64,000 nucleotides of DNA from Folioceros fuciformis (GCA_049999805.1 JBNGIO010005951.1:132700-196699); one strand, 5' to 3'; positions 1 through 14,400 are shown, counted from the stretch's first letter. Notes: a model not told the origin generated them from the letters alone. Translations and numbers: made by a program.

Positions 1-2236
1 GAGCCTCACGAGCCTCCAAAGGTAGAGAATCCCTCACTTGCCTAAGAGACACTTGTAAAGGGAAAATGCCCTCCTCAATACCTGAAATAAAACTTTCAAG
101 AACAGGGGAATCTTGTAGCAAAAAACGAGAGGCCAAAATTGGAGCTGAGAGGGCCTAGCTGCCGAGAAAGGCAACTGGGGCAGAGGCCTCCATGACCAAA
201 AGACCAACCCCTCCAAAGGCGGCTGGCAAAGAAGCCTGCTTATGAGCGAAATCACCGACAGCACACTCGAAGGTGCCCGGACCTATGATGTTCCCAAGAG
301 CCTGCATAACTTGAATGTCAAACTTCCTGAGACTTGATAAGAAAAATGGAGAAGGCGCAACAATTTTAGTGAGGTAATTTGGTCGCCGTGCAAAACAAGA
401 AGAAAGGATACCAAACGCAATCTAAGGATTACCGATTTGTGAGAGGTCCATGATATGAGCCAAATCTTCATCCAACGCTTCATCTACAAACATATGAACA
501 AAATCAGGAGGTCCCACAGGCACACCCAAGACTCGTGAGGGGGTGATATCCCCCCCCCCCCCCCCCCCAAATATTGAAGGGGGGGAGTGATGCTTGAAGG
601 GGACCAAACCCTGCATTTCAATAGCTTGACCCTTGAAGAGCTCTAATAAGAAGAAATCAAATGCTTCTTTGACTGTGACTCTTGCCCTAGAATATGAGTG
701 TTATCAGCCACGGAAGCGAAAAGGCATTCCCGAAATGCTAAGGCAGTAGATAGAGGACAACGCACGAAAATGCGCCATTGCAAAAAGAGCACCCCCTAGT
801 GGATCCCCTTGCCTTGTGCCTGTTGCTAAATCAAAAACTAAGACCCGCTCAATAGTCGGGCCGTGTTGGTAGTAGAGCTTGGATGGCGAGCCATAGAAGG
901 AGCAAACAAAAGGGATAAGACTTGCCAATTGACCTCCTGCACTCTTGAGCTCCGAGAAGATGGCGACCCTACAGAGGGTGTTGAAAGCATTCTCAATATC
1001 AACCTGCAAAGCTACGCAATAAGGATGTAACTCAAGGGCCGCCTGGATTCCAAGAGCGGCAGATTCACACCCACCTGGGGTAGCAATCCCAAATTGGTGG
1101 GGTGTAAGATGCGCTTAGAAGTACTCCCGAAGTTGAATTGCGATACTTCGGCTGATAAGGCGCAAAAATACCTCCCCCACAGCAATAGGGCGCACTCTTC
1201 AGGTGGGCTTTTCCAATGCAAGTAGCCTACTAGCTGCCAAAACTCGAGAGATTCGATTGGGAACTTTGCCCTTGGCCACAGTAGCTACTAGTGTATAAAG
1301 CTCTGAAAAACCACTTGAGGGATTCTCAGGAGAAAAATAATCTCAAAAGTGGTCATAAATTGTGCCAGACAAACGCCATGAAGAAAGTCGTGGCGCAAAA
1401 GAGAGTGTATGAAAAAAAAACAACCCTATCCAAGCAAAAAGGCTCCTCGACCGTGTGGTCAAGAAGATCTTGCGGTATAGCTTCATGAGGTTCTGGATGA
1501 AGGGCACGAAGTGCAGAAATGGTGTCCTCAGTTGCAGATGCAGCTGGCTCTAGGCGCAATGCTCTAGTAGCCCGAACATATTCACCATCCCTGCCCAACA
1601 TGAGACACCACTTAAGACGTGCTTTAAATGGGTCATGGCATACCTTGTCAACCTTAGCTGACTCCAATCGAGATTTTGCTGCTGGTAGATCCTCCTCCTG
1701 AAGAGCTTGCCAATCTCCGGATTGAAAACGGCGAAGTCGAGAGGCCATCTCCCTATGACCTGACGGACCACCCCTAGAGCACCGAAGGCACCATCTAGGT
1801 AAGGAAAGGAACAAAATCCAAGCACTCTCATCCCTCGGGTCCCGAGCAAGGTGATCCAAGGGAAGACGATAAGCAAGGCGAATATCATCATGTAGGCGCC
1901 TGGGAGACGTCGGAAAAGGCGAGGACATGGAAAACGAGCATGGAGAAGAGCCAACAAGTGATCAGATTGCCCTGGAAGCCACAACCAAGCCTCCGAGGAT
2001 GACCCTAGAGGATTGGTAGCTGGTTCAGAGGAAGAAGCAAGTCGCACTTGTGCCACCCAAGTGGTCCTATTGAAGTCCTTATGCTTGTGACCAATATGGC
2101 ACTTCACCCCCTTGACCTCGGAGCAAAGTTGAGAACACACTTGGCAAGGGGTGTCCTTGACAGATAAAGGCTGGGTGTCACGCGCCATGTGATAGAGGCA
2201 TGTAGAAAGTCTTGTAAAATGATCAAAACCAAACAA
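1..2236 (-). mobile_element. Degraded non-LTR (LINE-type) retrotransposon
   Basis: This is the remains of a LINE-like element broken into several frames. In gene order it shows a Cys/His finger near 2100 (CQVC, then a KCHIGHKH block); a linker near 1480-1600 ending in HPEPHEAIP; reverse transcriptase segments at 1009-704 (DIENAFNTL, then GTRQGDPLGG); and a C-terminal domain at about 600-160 containing DEALDEDLAHIMDLSQIGNP and LPAAFGGVGLL. The catalytic box, normally ADD, reads ADNTHILG at about 690-708, so one catalytic Asp has become Asn, and the frame shifts on both sides. A 19-base C run interrupts the C-terminal part. The finger-RT-C-terminal order is typical of plant LINE or R2-like elements. 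The element is inactive by sequence, and its 3' end lies left of the window. Confidence 0.8.
550..568. repeat. Homopolymer C run inside LINE remnant
   Basis: Nineteen consecutive C residues lie in the reverse transcriptase C-terminal region. Length may be a sequencing or assembly artefact, and it adds an apparent glycine run on the minus strand. Confidence 0.9.
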
Positions 2237-2259
2237 TTGTACTCCTCATTGTAACCCAT

Positions 2260-2975
2260 AACCCTATAATGCCCTCCATATGCTCCACTCTAAGCCGTTC
2301 AACCCTAGACCCATTTTGCTCCACAATGTTTATAAAATGCTAAACCTACTTTTCTCCATCGTGTAACTAAACCCTAAACCTATTCAGCTCTGCCATGTGA
2401 CTAAACCCTAAACCCATTTTTGCTCCATAATGCTGATAAAACCCTAATCCATTTTTCTCCACCATGTCGCTACACCCTAAACCCACTGCACTCTGCCATG
2501 CAGCTAAACCCTAAACCTATTCTGCTCCATCATGTCGCTCAATCCTAAACCTATTTTTCTCCGCAATGCCTTTAAACCCTACATCCATTCTCCCCCATCA
2601 TGCCCTAAATCCATTCTGCTGTTGCCATGCTTGTAAACTGTAATCCCTTGTTCCTCTGCCATGCCACTAAACCCTAATCTCATTCTGCTATGCCATTTTA
2701 CCAAACTCATTCCACTTTGCCCTGCCGCTAAACCCTAAACCTTACTTGCTTTCTCCACTATGTCGGTATACCATTTTCATCCAGTATACCNNNNNNNNNN
2801 NNNNNNNNNNNNNNNNNNNNNNNNNNNNNNNNNNNNNNNNNNNNNNNNNNNNNNNNNNNNNNNNNNNNNNNNNNNNNNNNNNNNNNNNNNCGCTTTGCCT
2901 TGCCACTAAACCCTAAACCTTACTTTCTTGCTCCACCATGTCGGTATACCATTTTCATCCAGTATACCATTCCTA
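2260..2975. repeat. Minisatellite with telomere-like AAACCCT motifs
   Basis: Degenerate tandem repeats of about 34-36 bases. Each unit carries one or two copies of the plant telomere motif (CTAAACCCTAAACC) followed by a block like ATTCTGCTCCACCATGTC. Clear units start near 2367, 2401, 2437, 2470, 2503 and 2538. The array is split by the N gap, and the 79 or so bases just right of the gap repeat the bases just left of it. It is interstitial and degenerate, so it is not a functional telomere. Confidence 0.8.
2791..2890. other. Assembly gap (100 N)
   Basis: Exactly 100 N, the conventional placeholder for a gap of unknown size. Both flanks end in the same CATCCAGTATACC-type unit, so the array length here is unresolved. 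Confidence 0.98.
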
Positions 2976-3079
2976 CAAGCAATTCTACACCACTCATATT
3001 GTTTTTATATTGCTCCTCTAATATACCATCACATCGCTCATTCTCCTCTGGATGTCTTGGGCCATGCTCTATAACACTC

Positions 3080-3545
3080 CTACGTATATGGCCACACCCT
3101 TCCACCGTAGTGCACCGCACCATACTGCACTGCACCATATTGCTCCACCATTCCACCCTAGGCCACACCGCTCCACCGTAGTGCACCATTCCGCTCTAGG
3201 CCACATTGTTCCATCGTAGTGCACCACACCATACTGCCCCACCGCTCTGCCCTAGGCCATACCGCTCCACCGTTCTGCCCTAGGCCACACCGCTCCACCG
3301 TAGTGCACCATTCCGCCCCAGGCCACATCGCTCCACCTTAGTGCACCACACCATACTGCCCCACCGCTCCACCCTAGGCCACACCTCTCCACCGTAGTGC
3401 ACCATTCTGCCCTAGGCCACACCACTCCACCGTAGTGCACCATTCCGCCCTAGGCCACATCACTTCACCGTAGTGCACCACACCATACTGCCCCACTGCT
3501 CCGCCCTAGGCCACACCGCTCCACCGTCCGCCCTAGGCCACTAGA
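3080..3545. repeat. GC-rich tandem repeat array (CCTAGGCCACACCGCTCCACC type)
   Basis: Repeats built from short blocks: GTAGTGCACCA, TTCCGCCCTAGGCCACA and CCGCTCCACC. The blocks alternate irregularly with spacings of roughly 37-60 bases, giving a weak higher-order pattern. Open frames through it translate to repetitive HYGG/VWPRAE strings and are not considered genes. Confidence 0.85.
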
Positions 3546-5400
3546 AAGTAGAGCGTGAACCATTATTAACTAATGAACCATCTATGAGTACGAAGTTTAG
3601 TGCCACAATACGACACCCTTTACTCTCTCATTGAATTCTTGGAACTCTTGGAACACTTGAAGAGATCAGGCCAAAGGGTGAGCTCCCAATTCTTGACAAA
3701 GTAAAATCAGCGTAGTATTAGTGAATCGTTTGGAGATTGTGGAATTTTGAGTTTTTCGTCTTGCTTGTACCAATAACTTGGTCATGTGGCATACGGCAAG
3801 ACTATGACTGGCTACAATGCTCCTCGTCTAAAACCCCCGTGGCTTTGCTTAGACCCTCTAAAACGTCCACGTAGTGAGACAACTTTGTAGGATTGGGTGA
3901 TACATTGCCCAAGAAGTGGGAGACACAGAACGCTTACTCTAGTTTCGGATGAGCTAGATTCTCCTCATAGTATGGATTTCCTTTAGTACCCTCCATCGCA
4001 TAAGCTCTCCAAGTATCATCTACAACCTTAGCTTGTTTCAACCATGCTTTTCAAACCCCCTCGCCCATGCTTGTTTGTAGCCACCTAAAGATGGATCTAA
4101 TGTAATGGAAGGGGATTGCATATTCTTTCCTAACCACCTCAACTTCCTACTTACAAAACTTGGCCATGTCGCACGAGTGCCCAATTTGAGACAACCCTTG
4201 TCTGCTAGTCCTGTTAAGAATTTAGAAGCAAAACATGCGGTGTGTAAGGCTTGGAATCCATATGATTAAATGTGTGCAGAGGGAACCTAGAACATCATTC
4301 ATGTAGATAGGCTTAGCAAGAATTATGAAGGCTTTGAACATCGTTCGAAATATTTTGGGTCTATTTGCTGACCCTTCTTTCCTTGCGTACATTACCCCAC
4401 TTCTCACCCTCAAAGTGCCTATTGTCCTCTAAGACTTGCTACCCCAAGATGAGCGATGAAGACCTTGCCCCATCACCCTTGCAACCTCTTCCCCCACAAC
4501 CATCTTGACCTTCTTGCCATTCAAATATATATATATATATATATATATGATAGTTGTTGAGCAATTGCTTGTTATAGACTCGTATGCATTTGAATTATAT
4601 TGTTGGTGAACTAAAAGCTGCATGCTAGATTTTTGAAAGCTTAAGTCACAAAGGATATGGTGGCATGGACAACCCCCCCTTGCTAGGAATGTTCATATAT
4701 ATAAAGGCTCAAGCAAGAAGCTCTTGTTATGACTAGATGAATCCAGCAAGAGAGTCTCATTTTGCAACTAACCTCCCCAAACCAAGCATACTCTAAACAA
4801 ATGAGGAGAAACGTGAAGACCTATAGGATTGATGAATTGCCAAGTAGGTTCTCAAGTTGAAATGTTTTCTTCATAGACCCTATCTCCTAACCCATGTCCT
4901 TATTGGAAATAGATAAGTCATGATCCATATCGTTTTGCCTAATATTAAGCTTAGGCTAAATGGATGCATATTTATAAAAACTCTAGAATTAAGCATCTTG
5001 TACATAGCTATGTCCCTAGAGTTACTCCAAGGAAAAATGTTCTTTGAAGTTAGTAATTAAGTATACTATGATAAAAAATAATAAGTTCTAGTCCTATCCT
5101 AAAATGCTATAATAAAAGTGTGATGCAATTGAATGGCCATACATTGTATGGGACAAAGGGATTTCGGAGACTATTTTTATGTATAAAAAATGAGTTATGC
5201 TATATAGATGGAATAAAAAATCAAGGTATAAAATAGATCATATTTAAGACTCTCATGTCTTCATTTCATCAGACCTATAGCACTTGGCCACTTGCGAAGA
5301 CGCTAATTTACTTCCACTTTATCAGACTTCGTAGCTGAGAACATTTTCATTCCCAACATCTAGCTGCTTCCCAAACTTCACTCATCCGCATAGTAATTAC
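3546..5400. other. Intergenic DNA downstream of the giant gene
   Basis: I see no gene here. Near 3840-4230 the minus strand has short TE-like frames broken by stops. A perfect (AT)n microsatellite of 24 bases lies at 4525-4548. The stretch nearest 5400 would hold the 3' end of the filamin/REJ transcript. A splice-donor-like GTAAGTAA sits exactly across that gene's stop codon, and a possible acceptor (TTCTCAG) lies about 60 bases further on. Confidence 0.6.
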
Positions 5401-8400
5401 TTACAGAAACCAAAATGCTCCCGCTGCAACCAAAAGGAAGCCCTGGATCCCAGCCCTGCTCCGTGGGCTGCCGCTAACAATCTGAACAAGCAAGACACGT
5501 GACGAAGTTGCATTCCTAGGTACTTGGACGGATATTTGTCCATCGTTGTACCCAGTACCGTAGAATATAGTGGGACTGCTGCCATCTTCTCCGCTAACTC
5601 CAGCAATTGCATATGTGGTGTTCTTCACAGGTGGATGGAGATCCACAAACGAAACAACTGCGGTAACAGCATCATCAACAATACCAGATATAGTAAAATC
5701 ACAGACCTGATGGACGGCCACCAGGGCGTCAAACCAGTCCACTGTTGTCCACTGCAAGACATTCAGGGGAGCAAACATGGGGAAGCAAGCAACGGCGGCC
5801 CCTGCAGTGCCCGTCCCAGACAAGATGGAAATATCAAGTTGGAAATTGGCAACAGAGGAGGTCAAATTGTTGGTGAAGCTTGTTCCCAGATCCACACTGG
5901 CAGCAGCCAGGGAAAAAGATGGGCGAAATACATAGCTTGGCAAGTTGAGAGCAATGTCATTCAAGAGCATGTGAGCCAGGTAGAGGGGCATTCGATATGC
6001 CCGGCGTGCAAGGCTCTCTGCTGTCGGTGTACAGCTGGATTGTACGGCGGACAGGAATCCGTCCACTGCGTCAAAGAAACAGGGATTGTAGGGCTGTCCA
6101 GATGCTGCAGCTGCACTTAGATGGTGACCAGCAACTACCATGAGCTTGTCTTCAAAAATGCTGAAGGATGTATTCAAGCCCTGCGCACCTACGTTGCCAG
6201 GTGCTTTGAATATCTCCCCAAGAGCACATGCAAGCGCAATTGCAATGCTGGGCCCAGTCCCAGGGGTCGTCGTGTCACTCACATAGGGGGAAGGAAACTG
6301 CGAATCGGAGGCGGCAATCATCATCAGCATATCATTTACCAACGGAACTACGGAACTGTCGGCGAAGCATTCCGCTCCCTTGAATACGTATAACGAGCCA
6401 AAAACTTCCATGACTTTGAGGGCTTGGAAGTACTCTCCTTGCCCTTGAAGAGTTTGGAATATGTTATATAAAGTATGTTCATCCTGCAAGGAGGAAAACG
6501 TTGACTCTCCAGAAGAAGATACGGCAATGGGTGGAAGCTCAAACAAAGCTCCTTGTGGAGCATCACCTCCTGATATCAAACCTGAGGTGGGATTTGAAAT
6601 GTAAACTCTAAATGTCACATTCCCTGCTTTCACTGCGACATTTTCCACAGAGTTAGCGAGTGAAAGGGGCTGTACGACTGTTTCCATTCCTCCTTCAAGA
6701 ATGTATCTGAACTCGTACTTGAGCGCTCCTATGCCTTGGCCTGGAGTCCAATCATAAGCAATGAGGTTGTACAATGTCTGGCCAGCAATGTTAGATTCCG
6801 AATTTGCGCTCAAAATGACACTGCCACCGGTAGGGTCATGTACAGTGTCTACTGTTAAGTTAGCGCTTCCGGGGTGACCGAACTTATCAGATGCGTTGCA
6901 GGAAAACGTATAAGAGATTCCTCCTAAAAGAGTATTTGCTGGAATCAGCAGACGGTGGGACACAGCAAACACAGACTGGGAACTAACCAAGTCCCTCTGA
7001 TCCACGGGAGACCAGATTGACCATTTGTAATGATACAGACCGTCTGTGCATGACACCTTCAGCTGCTTTGATCGGTCAATTCCCTGGGCAACAACAGCCG
7101 CATTCTCAATCACCGCAGTGACGGTTGACAGGTGTGATCCCGCAGTCACAAGAACCCACGCCGTTACTCCAGTACGACCTGATATTAAGGGTTCTTTATC
7201 CACACTGACAGAAAAATTGTACGTCCCATCCGCAAGGTATCCACCAGGAATTGTAATTTTTTTACCAAATCCATTCCCAGAAGATGACTCATATAGGGGG
7301 GACGCATTTACGCCCAGGTCTGGATCACAAGACCAAGCATATCTGAACTGCAAACTTTGGCCGTTAAGGTCAACGGAATAATCTGGATCATACGCGTCTA
7401 CTTCCAACGTGGTGTTTTGAGATGAGTCTACCGTGCGGTTGCCACCAATTATCGCGACTGATAACGATGAAGATTCAGCTGCCAGAGCAACACCCGCCTC
7501 GGAAAAAGACATCGGGAAACCTTGCATCGAACATCTCACAGTAAAGTTGTACACATACCCAGCTTCCAAAAGCTCACCCCGAACACTCAGAACCCGTGCT
7601 TTCCACACGATTGAAGAGGAATCCAGTATGGGTCCGCCGGACTGTGACCACTCATATAGAAGAGAAGGCTTTGGAGCTGAAGGTAACGCTGGACCACAGC
7701 TACCGTTTGATGCTAGCACTGCCATGGAAGGGAGAGAAGCCACTGCCTCAATTTCAAAAAGCTGGCCACGAGTACCATAAAGGACGCCATCAGCGACAGG
7801 AATGGTTAGCAGTGGAACAGGCACATGCATCGTGCGTACTGTGATTGATCTCCTGCTGTGCATTCCAATAAAATTCATGACTGTCACAATAAACGTGTAT
7901 TTTTGCCCAGCTTGTAGCATGTTTGCACTCAGAACAGCTGTCATCGTAGATGACGGCACTTCATTGAGCGATTGAGCAATGGCAACAAGGACGTCTTGAT
8001 CTCCTGTTCCTTCAACAGAGTACTTAAATATCAAGGGTCGCCCACCAGAGCCGGATGAATCTGACGCATCCAACACAAGCGTATCACAAGGACTTATTGA
8101 AGTTGGTGCTATCAATCTTGCCTTAGGTGCTAATGGTGCATCAGGTGGCATGAGCACCACAGAGCCTGTCACAGGAAAGGAATTGGCCCCAGCACCAGAG
8201 ACGGAATTGTCCAATAGTCCAATAACATCAGGCGATTCAGCATCTGCTGGCAGGATTGAGGCATCGTGCCCCAGGAAAATAAGCAATGTCCTTGGGTCTT
8301 GGAATGTGCAGGATGGATTTGTCCCTAGCTTTAGCAGCAGTGAAATGTTGAACAATCTGCTGCATCCTGTTGAACTGAATTCCCTACTCTGAGAACCCCC

Positions 8401-11400
8401 ATCCGTGTCACTGTCGAACAAAATAGTAATGTGTGCTAAGTTGTCTGACAACTGGGCTGACAAAAGTTGAGGTGACGGAGCTGGCAGTACATCCACCGAG
8501 GTTTGAAACACCATGTCTCCCCACATCAGTGACATGTTTACCGTTCCTGGCATGGTAGGCAGGACAGACATCGAGAAAGAATGAAGGCCACAAGACTGCT
8601 GGCCAGCAGCGTCCCAAGAACACGCAGACGTCATTTCTACCAAATATGGCGGGCTTGTCATTATCTGTGGAATACTGTAGTTCACATTACCGAAACCGTC
8701 AAAGGCCGTGTATTGCAGCACGACCATTGTACCAGCTGTAATGCTGACTAACGGTAAAGTAGTCACCAACGAGGATGGTTCAATGGGACCTGCCAATACA
8801 GTGATAGTCTCTACCTTCGCCCAATCTGACTTCTGAAGGTTTCCTGTGATTTTCGAGGTGGCATTCGATGCCACAATGGTGTATGAGCCCACTATAGTAA
8901 GCGTGAAAGACACTAGTACGGCCGTGCTATTCACCTGGGGTGAAATTGATGCTCGAATTGAGGCGCTCGCATCAACTGGCTGTAGTTCAACACAGATATC
9001 GTCCCAAACAGCCGCTCCATCAAATGTATTCAAGTACGAGTCCTTCGGAATAAGCTCAAATCCACTTTCCACACCAGCATAGAAAATAGGCAACTTTGAT
9101 GGGAAGATTTCAAAACATGAAAAATCAAAAGCGGCAGGCTTGACGTGGAGAGGAACGGTCCGGGCGAAGGCTCCATTCACGGTGATACTCAACAAATAAT
9201 CACCTGACAAATAAGGGTAGATATGGAGCTCCGTCACGACACCAACACCGTACAGGGAAATGTAGGAATTAAAGAGAGCCTTGCTGGGAAGCAATTGCAA
9301 AGCCGCTGAAAATATGTCAGGAGAATTTAAGATATTGAAAATTTGTTTGTTGCCATAAGCATCGAATGCTTGTAACAGGAGTATTGTCTCCTCACCAGCC
9401 ACAAGTGCAGTACCGGGATCAAATGCATGCAGCCCATCAGAGGTGAGAATCTGTGTGTTCTGGGGGTATGAAGGGCCAGGCAACAGATTCACAACAAATC
9501 CACTGTTTTGAATAAACTGCACCCCATCAGTTACTTCAATAACATATCTCTTGCTTACGGTATCCGTGATTGTAAAACCATAAAGCCCACTGCTGGTAGG
9601 GGCCACAGATACTGGGACTCCAGAAACTGTTGCCTGAAACGTGAGAAGGCTTGGGTCAGGCGCGGGTATGTCCATACCATCCTTATCTCTGACCTGTAAA
9701 TTGATTGTTAAGTTCGAGCCAACTGTAGATCTGATAGGTTTGGAAGTGTGAATTGGTACTCCATACGAGTCCAAAGCTGCACAATTCTTCAGTGACCAGA
9801 ATCCAGGTCGAGCCTTGACTTTGACATACCTCACGGATCCTACTTTCAGCCCACGATAGAGAACTGTGATTGCCAGATCAACCGCTGGCCTCACAGGAAT
9901 GTATGTAAACATAACAGTTCCGTCTGGCAAGAAAAAGGGGGCTGGGCGAACAGGAACAACATTTATGGGGCTGAAGCTCAGGCTCCAACTTCCATGCAGA
10001 TGATTCGATATTAGGTTTCCATCTGAATCCCTCATGTGGATGTAGAAGGTGGCGGGCCAATTCACAATCCCGCCAGCATCAATCCCAGGCCCAAACAAGG
10101 CAAAATTAGGGACAAAAGGAAGTCCAGGCCCTACCACAGCAGAATATGGTGCTGAGCTACTGGAATTCAATAACATTTCATTCGAGATGTTCAACGAGAA
10201 GAGAAGAACACCAGGATGCTGAGTTAAAAAGCGTACTTCATAAAAAGTCCCTGTAAACGATAAGTTTGCTTCAGGGTACCATGCAAATGATGGGAAGGTG
10301 GTTGACATAAGGGTTACTAAAAACAGTGAGGTATCCAACACATCTGCCATAATCGCGTTCGAAAATTTGTCAAAGATCTGGATCTGAACTTTGCCCACTT
10401 CATGTGATACATATCCACCAGAATCAAATGTAACAATAGTTGTGAGAGCATTTGGTGGTCCAGGAAAAACTTCGACGTAGTCACGAAAAAACACTTGTCC
10501 CCCAAAATATGCCTGCACTGTGTAGTTGCCACTCGTCTTGACGGAGTACATGAACAAGTAAGTCCCGTCTTCATTGTCAACAAGTGTGATGGTGGAATTT
10601 ATATCATCGTTACTCACGGACACCAGAAAATTGAGGCCACCAACCCAAAGCTGATTGTCAAAAGAATCTCTGCTCACAACAACAACGTTTCCAACTGATC
10701 CGGCAACGAGGATGCGTTCCTTCAAGACGACTGTGCACTTTGAGATATCAGCAGGCCCAGGTATCACACGAAGCTTGGTGCTGAGTACAATTGACTCACC
10801 AAAGCGTACAGTGATACTCGTACAGTTCATATTCAAGACAGTACCTGCGTGCTGACACATATATACGTATTGGTAGACCCCATTCCCAAGGGGCCCCATT
10901 GTTGCTATGTCAGATTCACCGGGCGCATATTCTACATGTTTACTTATCTCAAACCAGTCTGTCACTGTGGGTCGAATATTTCCATACTTATCAAACGAAA
11001 CTAGTGTTATGCTGTGCATGTCTCCAGCCATACAGCTGCTAAACGAGCTAGGCCGTACGACACAGTGCTCTGCACTTACAGGCCCAGGGTTCACATGGAT
11101 GTGAAAGGGAGAGTTGAGGATACTTCCCATACCTCTCCGGACATGTACAAGTCCATAGCCAGCAAACATCGGAGTGTAGTAAACTTCATACTCAGTTCCT
11201 GTCCATTTGGGATACATGGATGGCGGTTGCAGATGAGAATCACCCTTGTCATTGAACATGTCCAGCACCACAGAGAAAGAATCTCCACCTGTAAAAATTC
11301 GGTTGCCAAACATGTCATATGGTTGTATTGTGAGCTTTACTGGCATCCCCGCATAGATAAGAGCACCCTCCCCAATTCCATCACCAGATGCAGTACAATA

Positions 11401-14400
11401 AGGGGGATACACAGGTGCTGGGGCAACTGTAAGATTTGGAAAGGATTTATACTCTGTTGAGTTAAACGCCACTTTAAGAGAATAAATGCCACTTTCTGCC
11501 ACGGTATAATTACAAGTCAAACCAGACGGTGAATACAGATAGCTGCATTTAACCTGGATGGGAACATTGCTTCTGCTCAAGACGGCTGTCACATTTGAAT
11601 TCAAAACATCCGTCTCTGAACGAATGAGATTTTGATACTCATCATAAAGCTGGACAATAAATGTAGCCTGCAATCCAGCAACTGCAGTTATTGCACCCTG
11701 ACCAATTACTTGTGTGTGATCTAAGAACGGCTCACCAGGGGATGTGGGCAGGGAAATCCTCGTGTTGATGGTCTCCAGCAGATACCCATCACTCCAGAAA
11801 AACTCAAAACTGTAGACACTACCTCCAAACGGTGATTGCAACGGGAAGTAGCTGAGCACCCACTTCTGATAAGGAACTTCCTTGTCAGTGACAGCGGAAA
11901 CCAGTGTTAGAGGAGTGAAGGTGGACATGCCATCTGGTAGAATAATTTGAGCCACGAAGAAGTCAGAAAGCTTGACTACATTATCTTGAAAATTGTCGTA
12001 TCCATCCAGTGGCTGCACTTCAATCACAACAGCATCTTTGCCCGTCCTGTATAAAGGATAGCTGCTAACCAAAGCTGCAGTTGTTTTGGCAATAATTGTT
12101 GGGCCTGACACAACCCTCAGTACATAGCCACCACCATTTCCTCCTAAGGGCATCTTCATTGGCCCCACGAGAATATTGAAGGAATACAACCCAGAACTGA
12201 AAGCTACCAGCTTGAGAGTGTATGTTCCATCGTTGTTGTCCCTCGAGATCAACTCAGCTGCAGTAACTCCGATGGTGCTGTTAACGATTACTAGGTTCAC
12301 ATAATTCGAAGTCCCAGAAGGGCTTTCAAAAATCTCCACCCCATTTGTATCAACAAGCCTAACTGTGATAGTAGCTGCAGCACCTGCAGCTATGATTCCT
12401 CCAAGATCTCCTGAAGCCAGACAATTACGGGGACTTGGATCGCCAACAGTAGGACGTACAGCCACCTGAAATGGACTGGACTGGATGGGGCTCCACATGT
12501 ATTGAATTGCAATAATCTGAGTCGAGACTTTTGAAGCTGTGTACATCAGCAGGCATCGCCCATTATAAGGAACTGCATTACGAAATGACATGCTGGGGCC
12601 CGCGATTACAGTGAAGCTTTCACATATACTCGGTGATAGTTCAGAGCTCACAAAGTTGTTGTAGCTGTCACGAGCTTCAAGAAAAATGGAGCTATTAGGA
12701 CACAAATAGTTGTTGCAAGCCAATGCAGAACGCATGCCTGGTCCGAAAGCTACACAATTGCTGGAAAGAATGGTCCCAGGTTCCACGGTCCCATAGAATG
12801 GACTACCAGACACTTTCTCCACAAGTGACGTGGTGGAATCTCTGTAACCAAGATCTAATATCAGCTGCCCACTTCTCAGAGGTTGGTAGAACAACCATAC
12901 ACGACCTTCTCCATCAACCGAGAAATTTTTACCAGTGACCACCTCCTCATCTGGAAGCTCCAAGAAGCTCGCCCCAGTCCACACATGGACATGAAAGTCC
13001 GCTGTGAGGTTGACCAGTAGATCAGCCGCATCATCCTGCCCCAAGTCTACAGGGTTGCCAAATTTGTCAGCGAATTGTACCAAAATAGAACTCAGCTGAC
13101 CAGCTACTGTTGCATTATACCCAAGTCCCAAACCTGTTGGGTTTAACCGCCGCAAGTCCGCAGGTCCCGGCATCACCTGATAGTTTGTAATAGTGACCCA
13201 TGGACCCCCCACGAGTGCACTGTTTATGAAAATTGACACATTGTAAAAGCCGCTTTTTAGCACACTGAAGTAGATGAAAAAAGTACCGTTGTAATTGTCA
13301 ACTATTAAAGGGGGAGAGGAGTAGTTCACAAATAGACCAGCGTCCTGGAAGAATTGCTCCATCTGAAGGAAATAGTCACAACTAGGAGAATCAAGCCAAC
13401 CTGCCGCGGATCCATTGGACAGAAAATAATCACTGCCCTGAAGATGCGCAGTGACGCTCAAGGTTGGCTCGAACGGGCCAGCATTGCCAAATATGTCCTT
13501 TGGAATCAATGTAATCATCCACATCAAGCTGTGGACATCAGACCAGCTCTCCGTTTGTTTAAGAACAGATTTTGCGACATTCACTGGACCTGGCGAGATC
13601 AGGAATCTGAAAGGGCTCCCAGATATTTCATGTAACAGTCCGTCTTCTCCCAACAGTCTCACTGACAAAAGATACCTTACTGGCCAGAAGGAGTCACTTC
13701 GGAGAAAGTTCGCAATGTTTGCTGAAAATGTTACATTGCATGTTCCATCTGAATTACAATCAGTCTTCATATCCACCGGCTTTACATAAGCACCTGTATT
13801 GATGTAAGGAGGAACTCCAGGAATAGGCGCAAATGAGGCATTGATGGTATCTACAACGGCATTGTCCTGTCTGTTCCCATACATATCCACAATGACAACC
13901 TTGAGAAGTCCCATGGTTCCTGCGGATACCCTAGCTTCTTCCAAACTCGTGTTGAGCTTACCAGTGGTGTTCGGGCCATAAAGAGCAAATGAAAGTGTGC
14001 TTGAAGAAGGAGCTGGAGATGCAGAGACAATGCAGGAGCTCTCAGGTATGTTCAAACCTTGAAACCCGATCTCACTAGTATAATTGCCATACTTGTAGAG
14101 AACATATGTTGCAACAATATGGCTACCGTCAAATGAAACATTTGCATAGACAGGGGGCAAGTCATTCATCCACAAAGAGACCATGAAGAGCCCTGAAAAG
14201 TCGTCAGTGCAGGTATTTCCCCACGAATCTTGGCAATCAATGAGCATGTTGCTTGTTGCCCCTGTTTTCGTTGTGAAGACAGTAGCAACCGGCCTGCAGT
14301 TCAGTCCTGCTGGCCGTCCAGATTTGACTGTAATATTTGCTGTAGAACGAAATCCAGCGCCAGTTGAGTCATACAAGTTAAAACTGATATAATAGATCCC

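Noticed and set aside
3252-3443. Minus-strand frame with repeated HYGG/VWPRAE
   Set aside because: It is a translation of the tandem array and changes with repeat phase.
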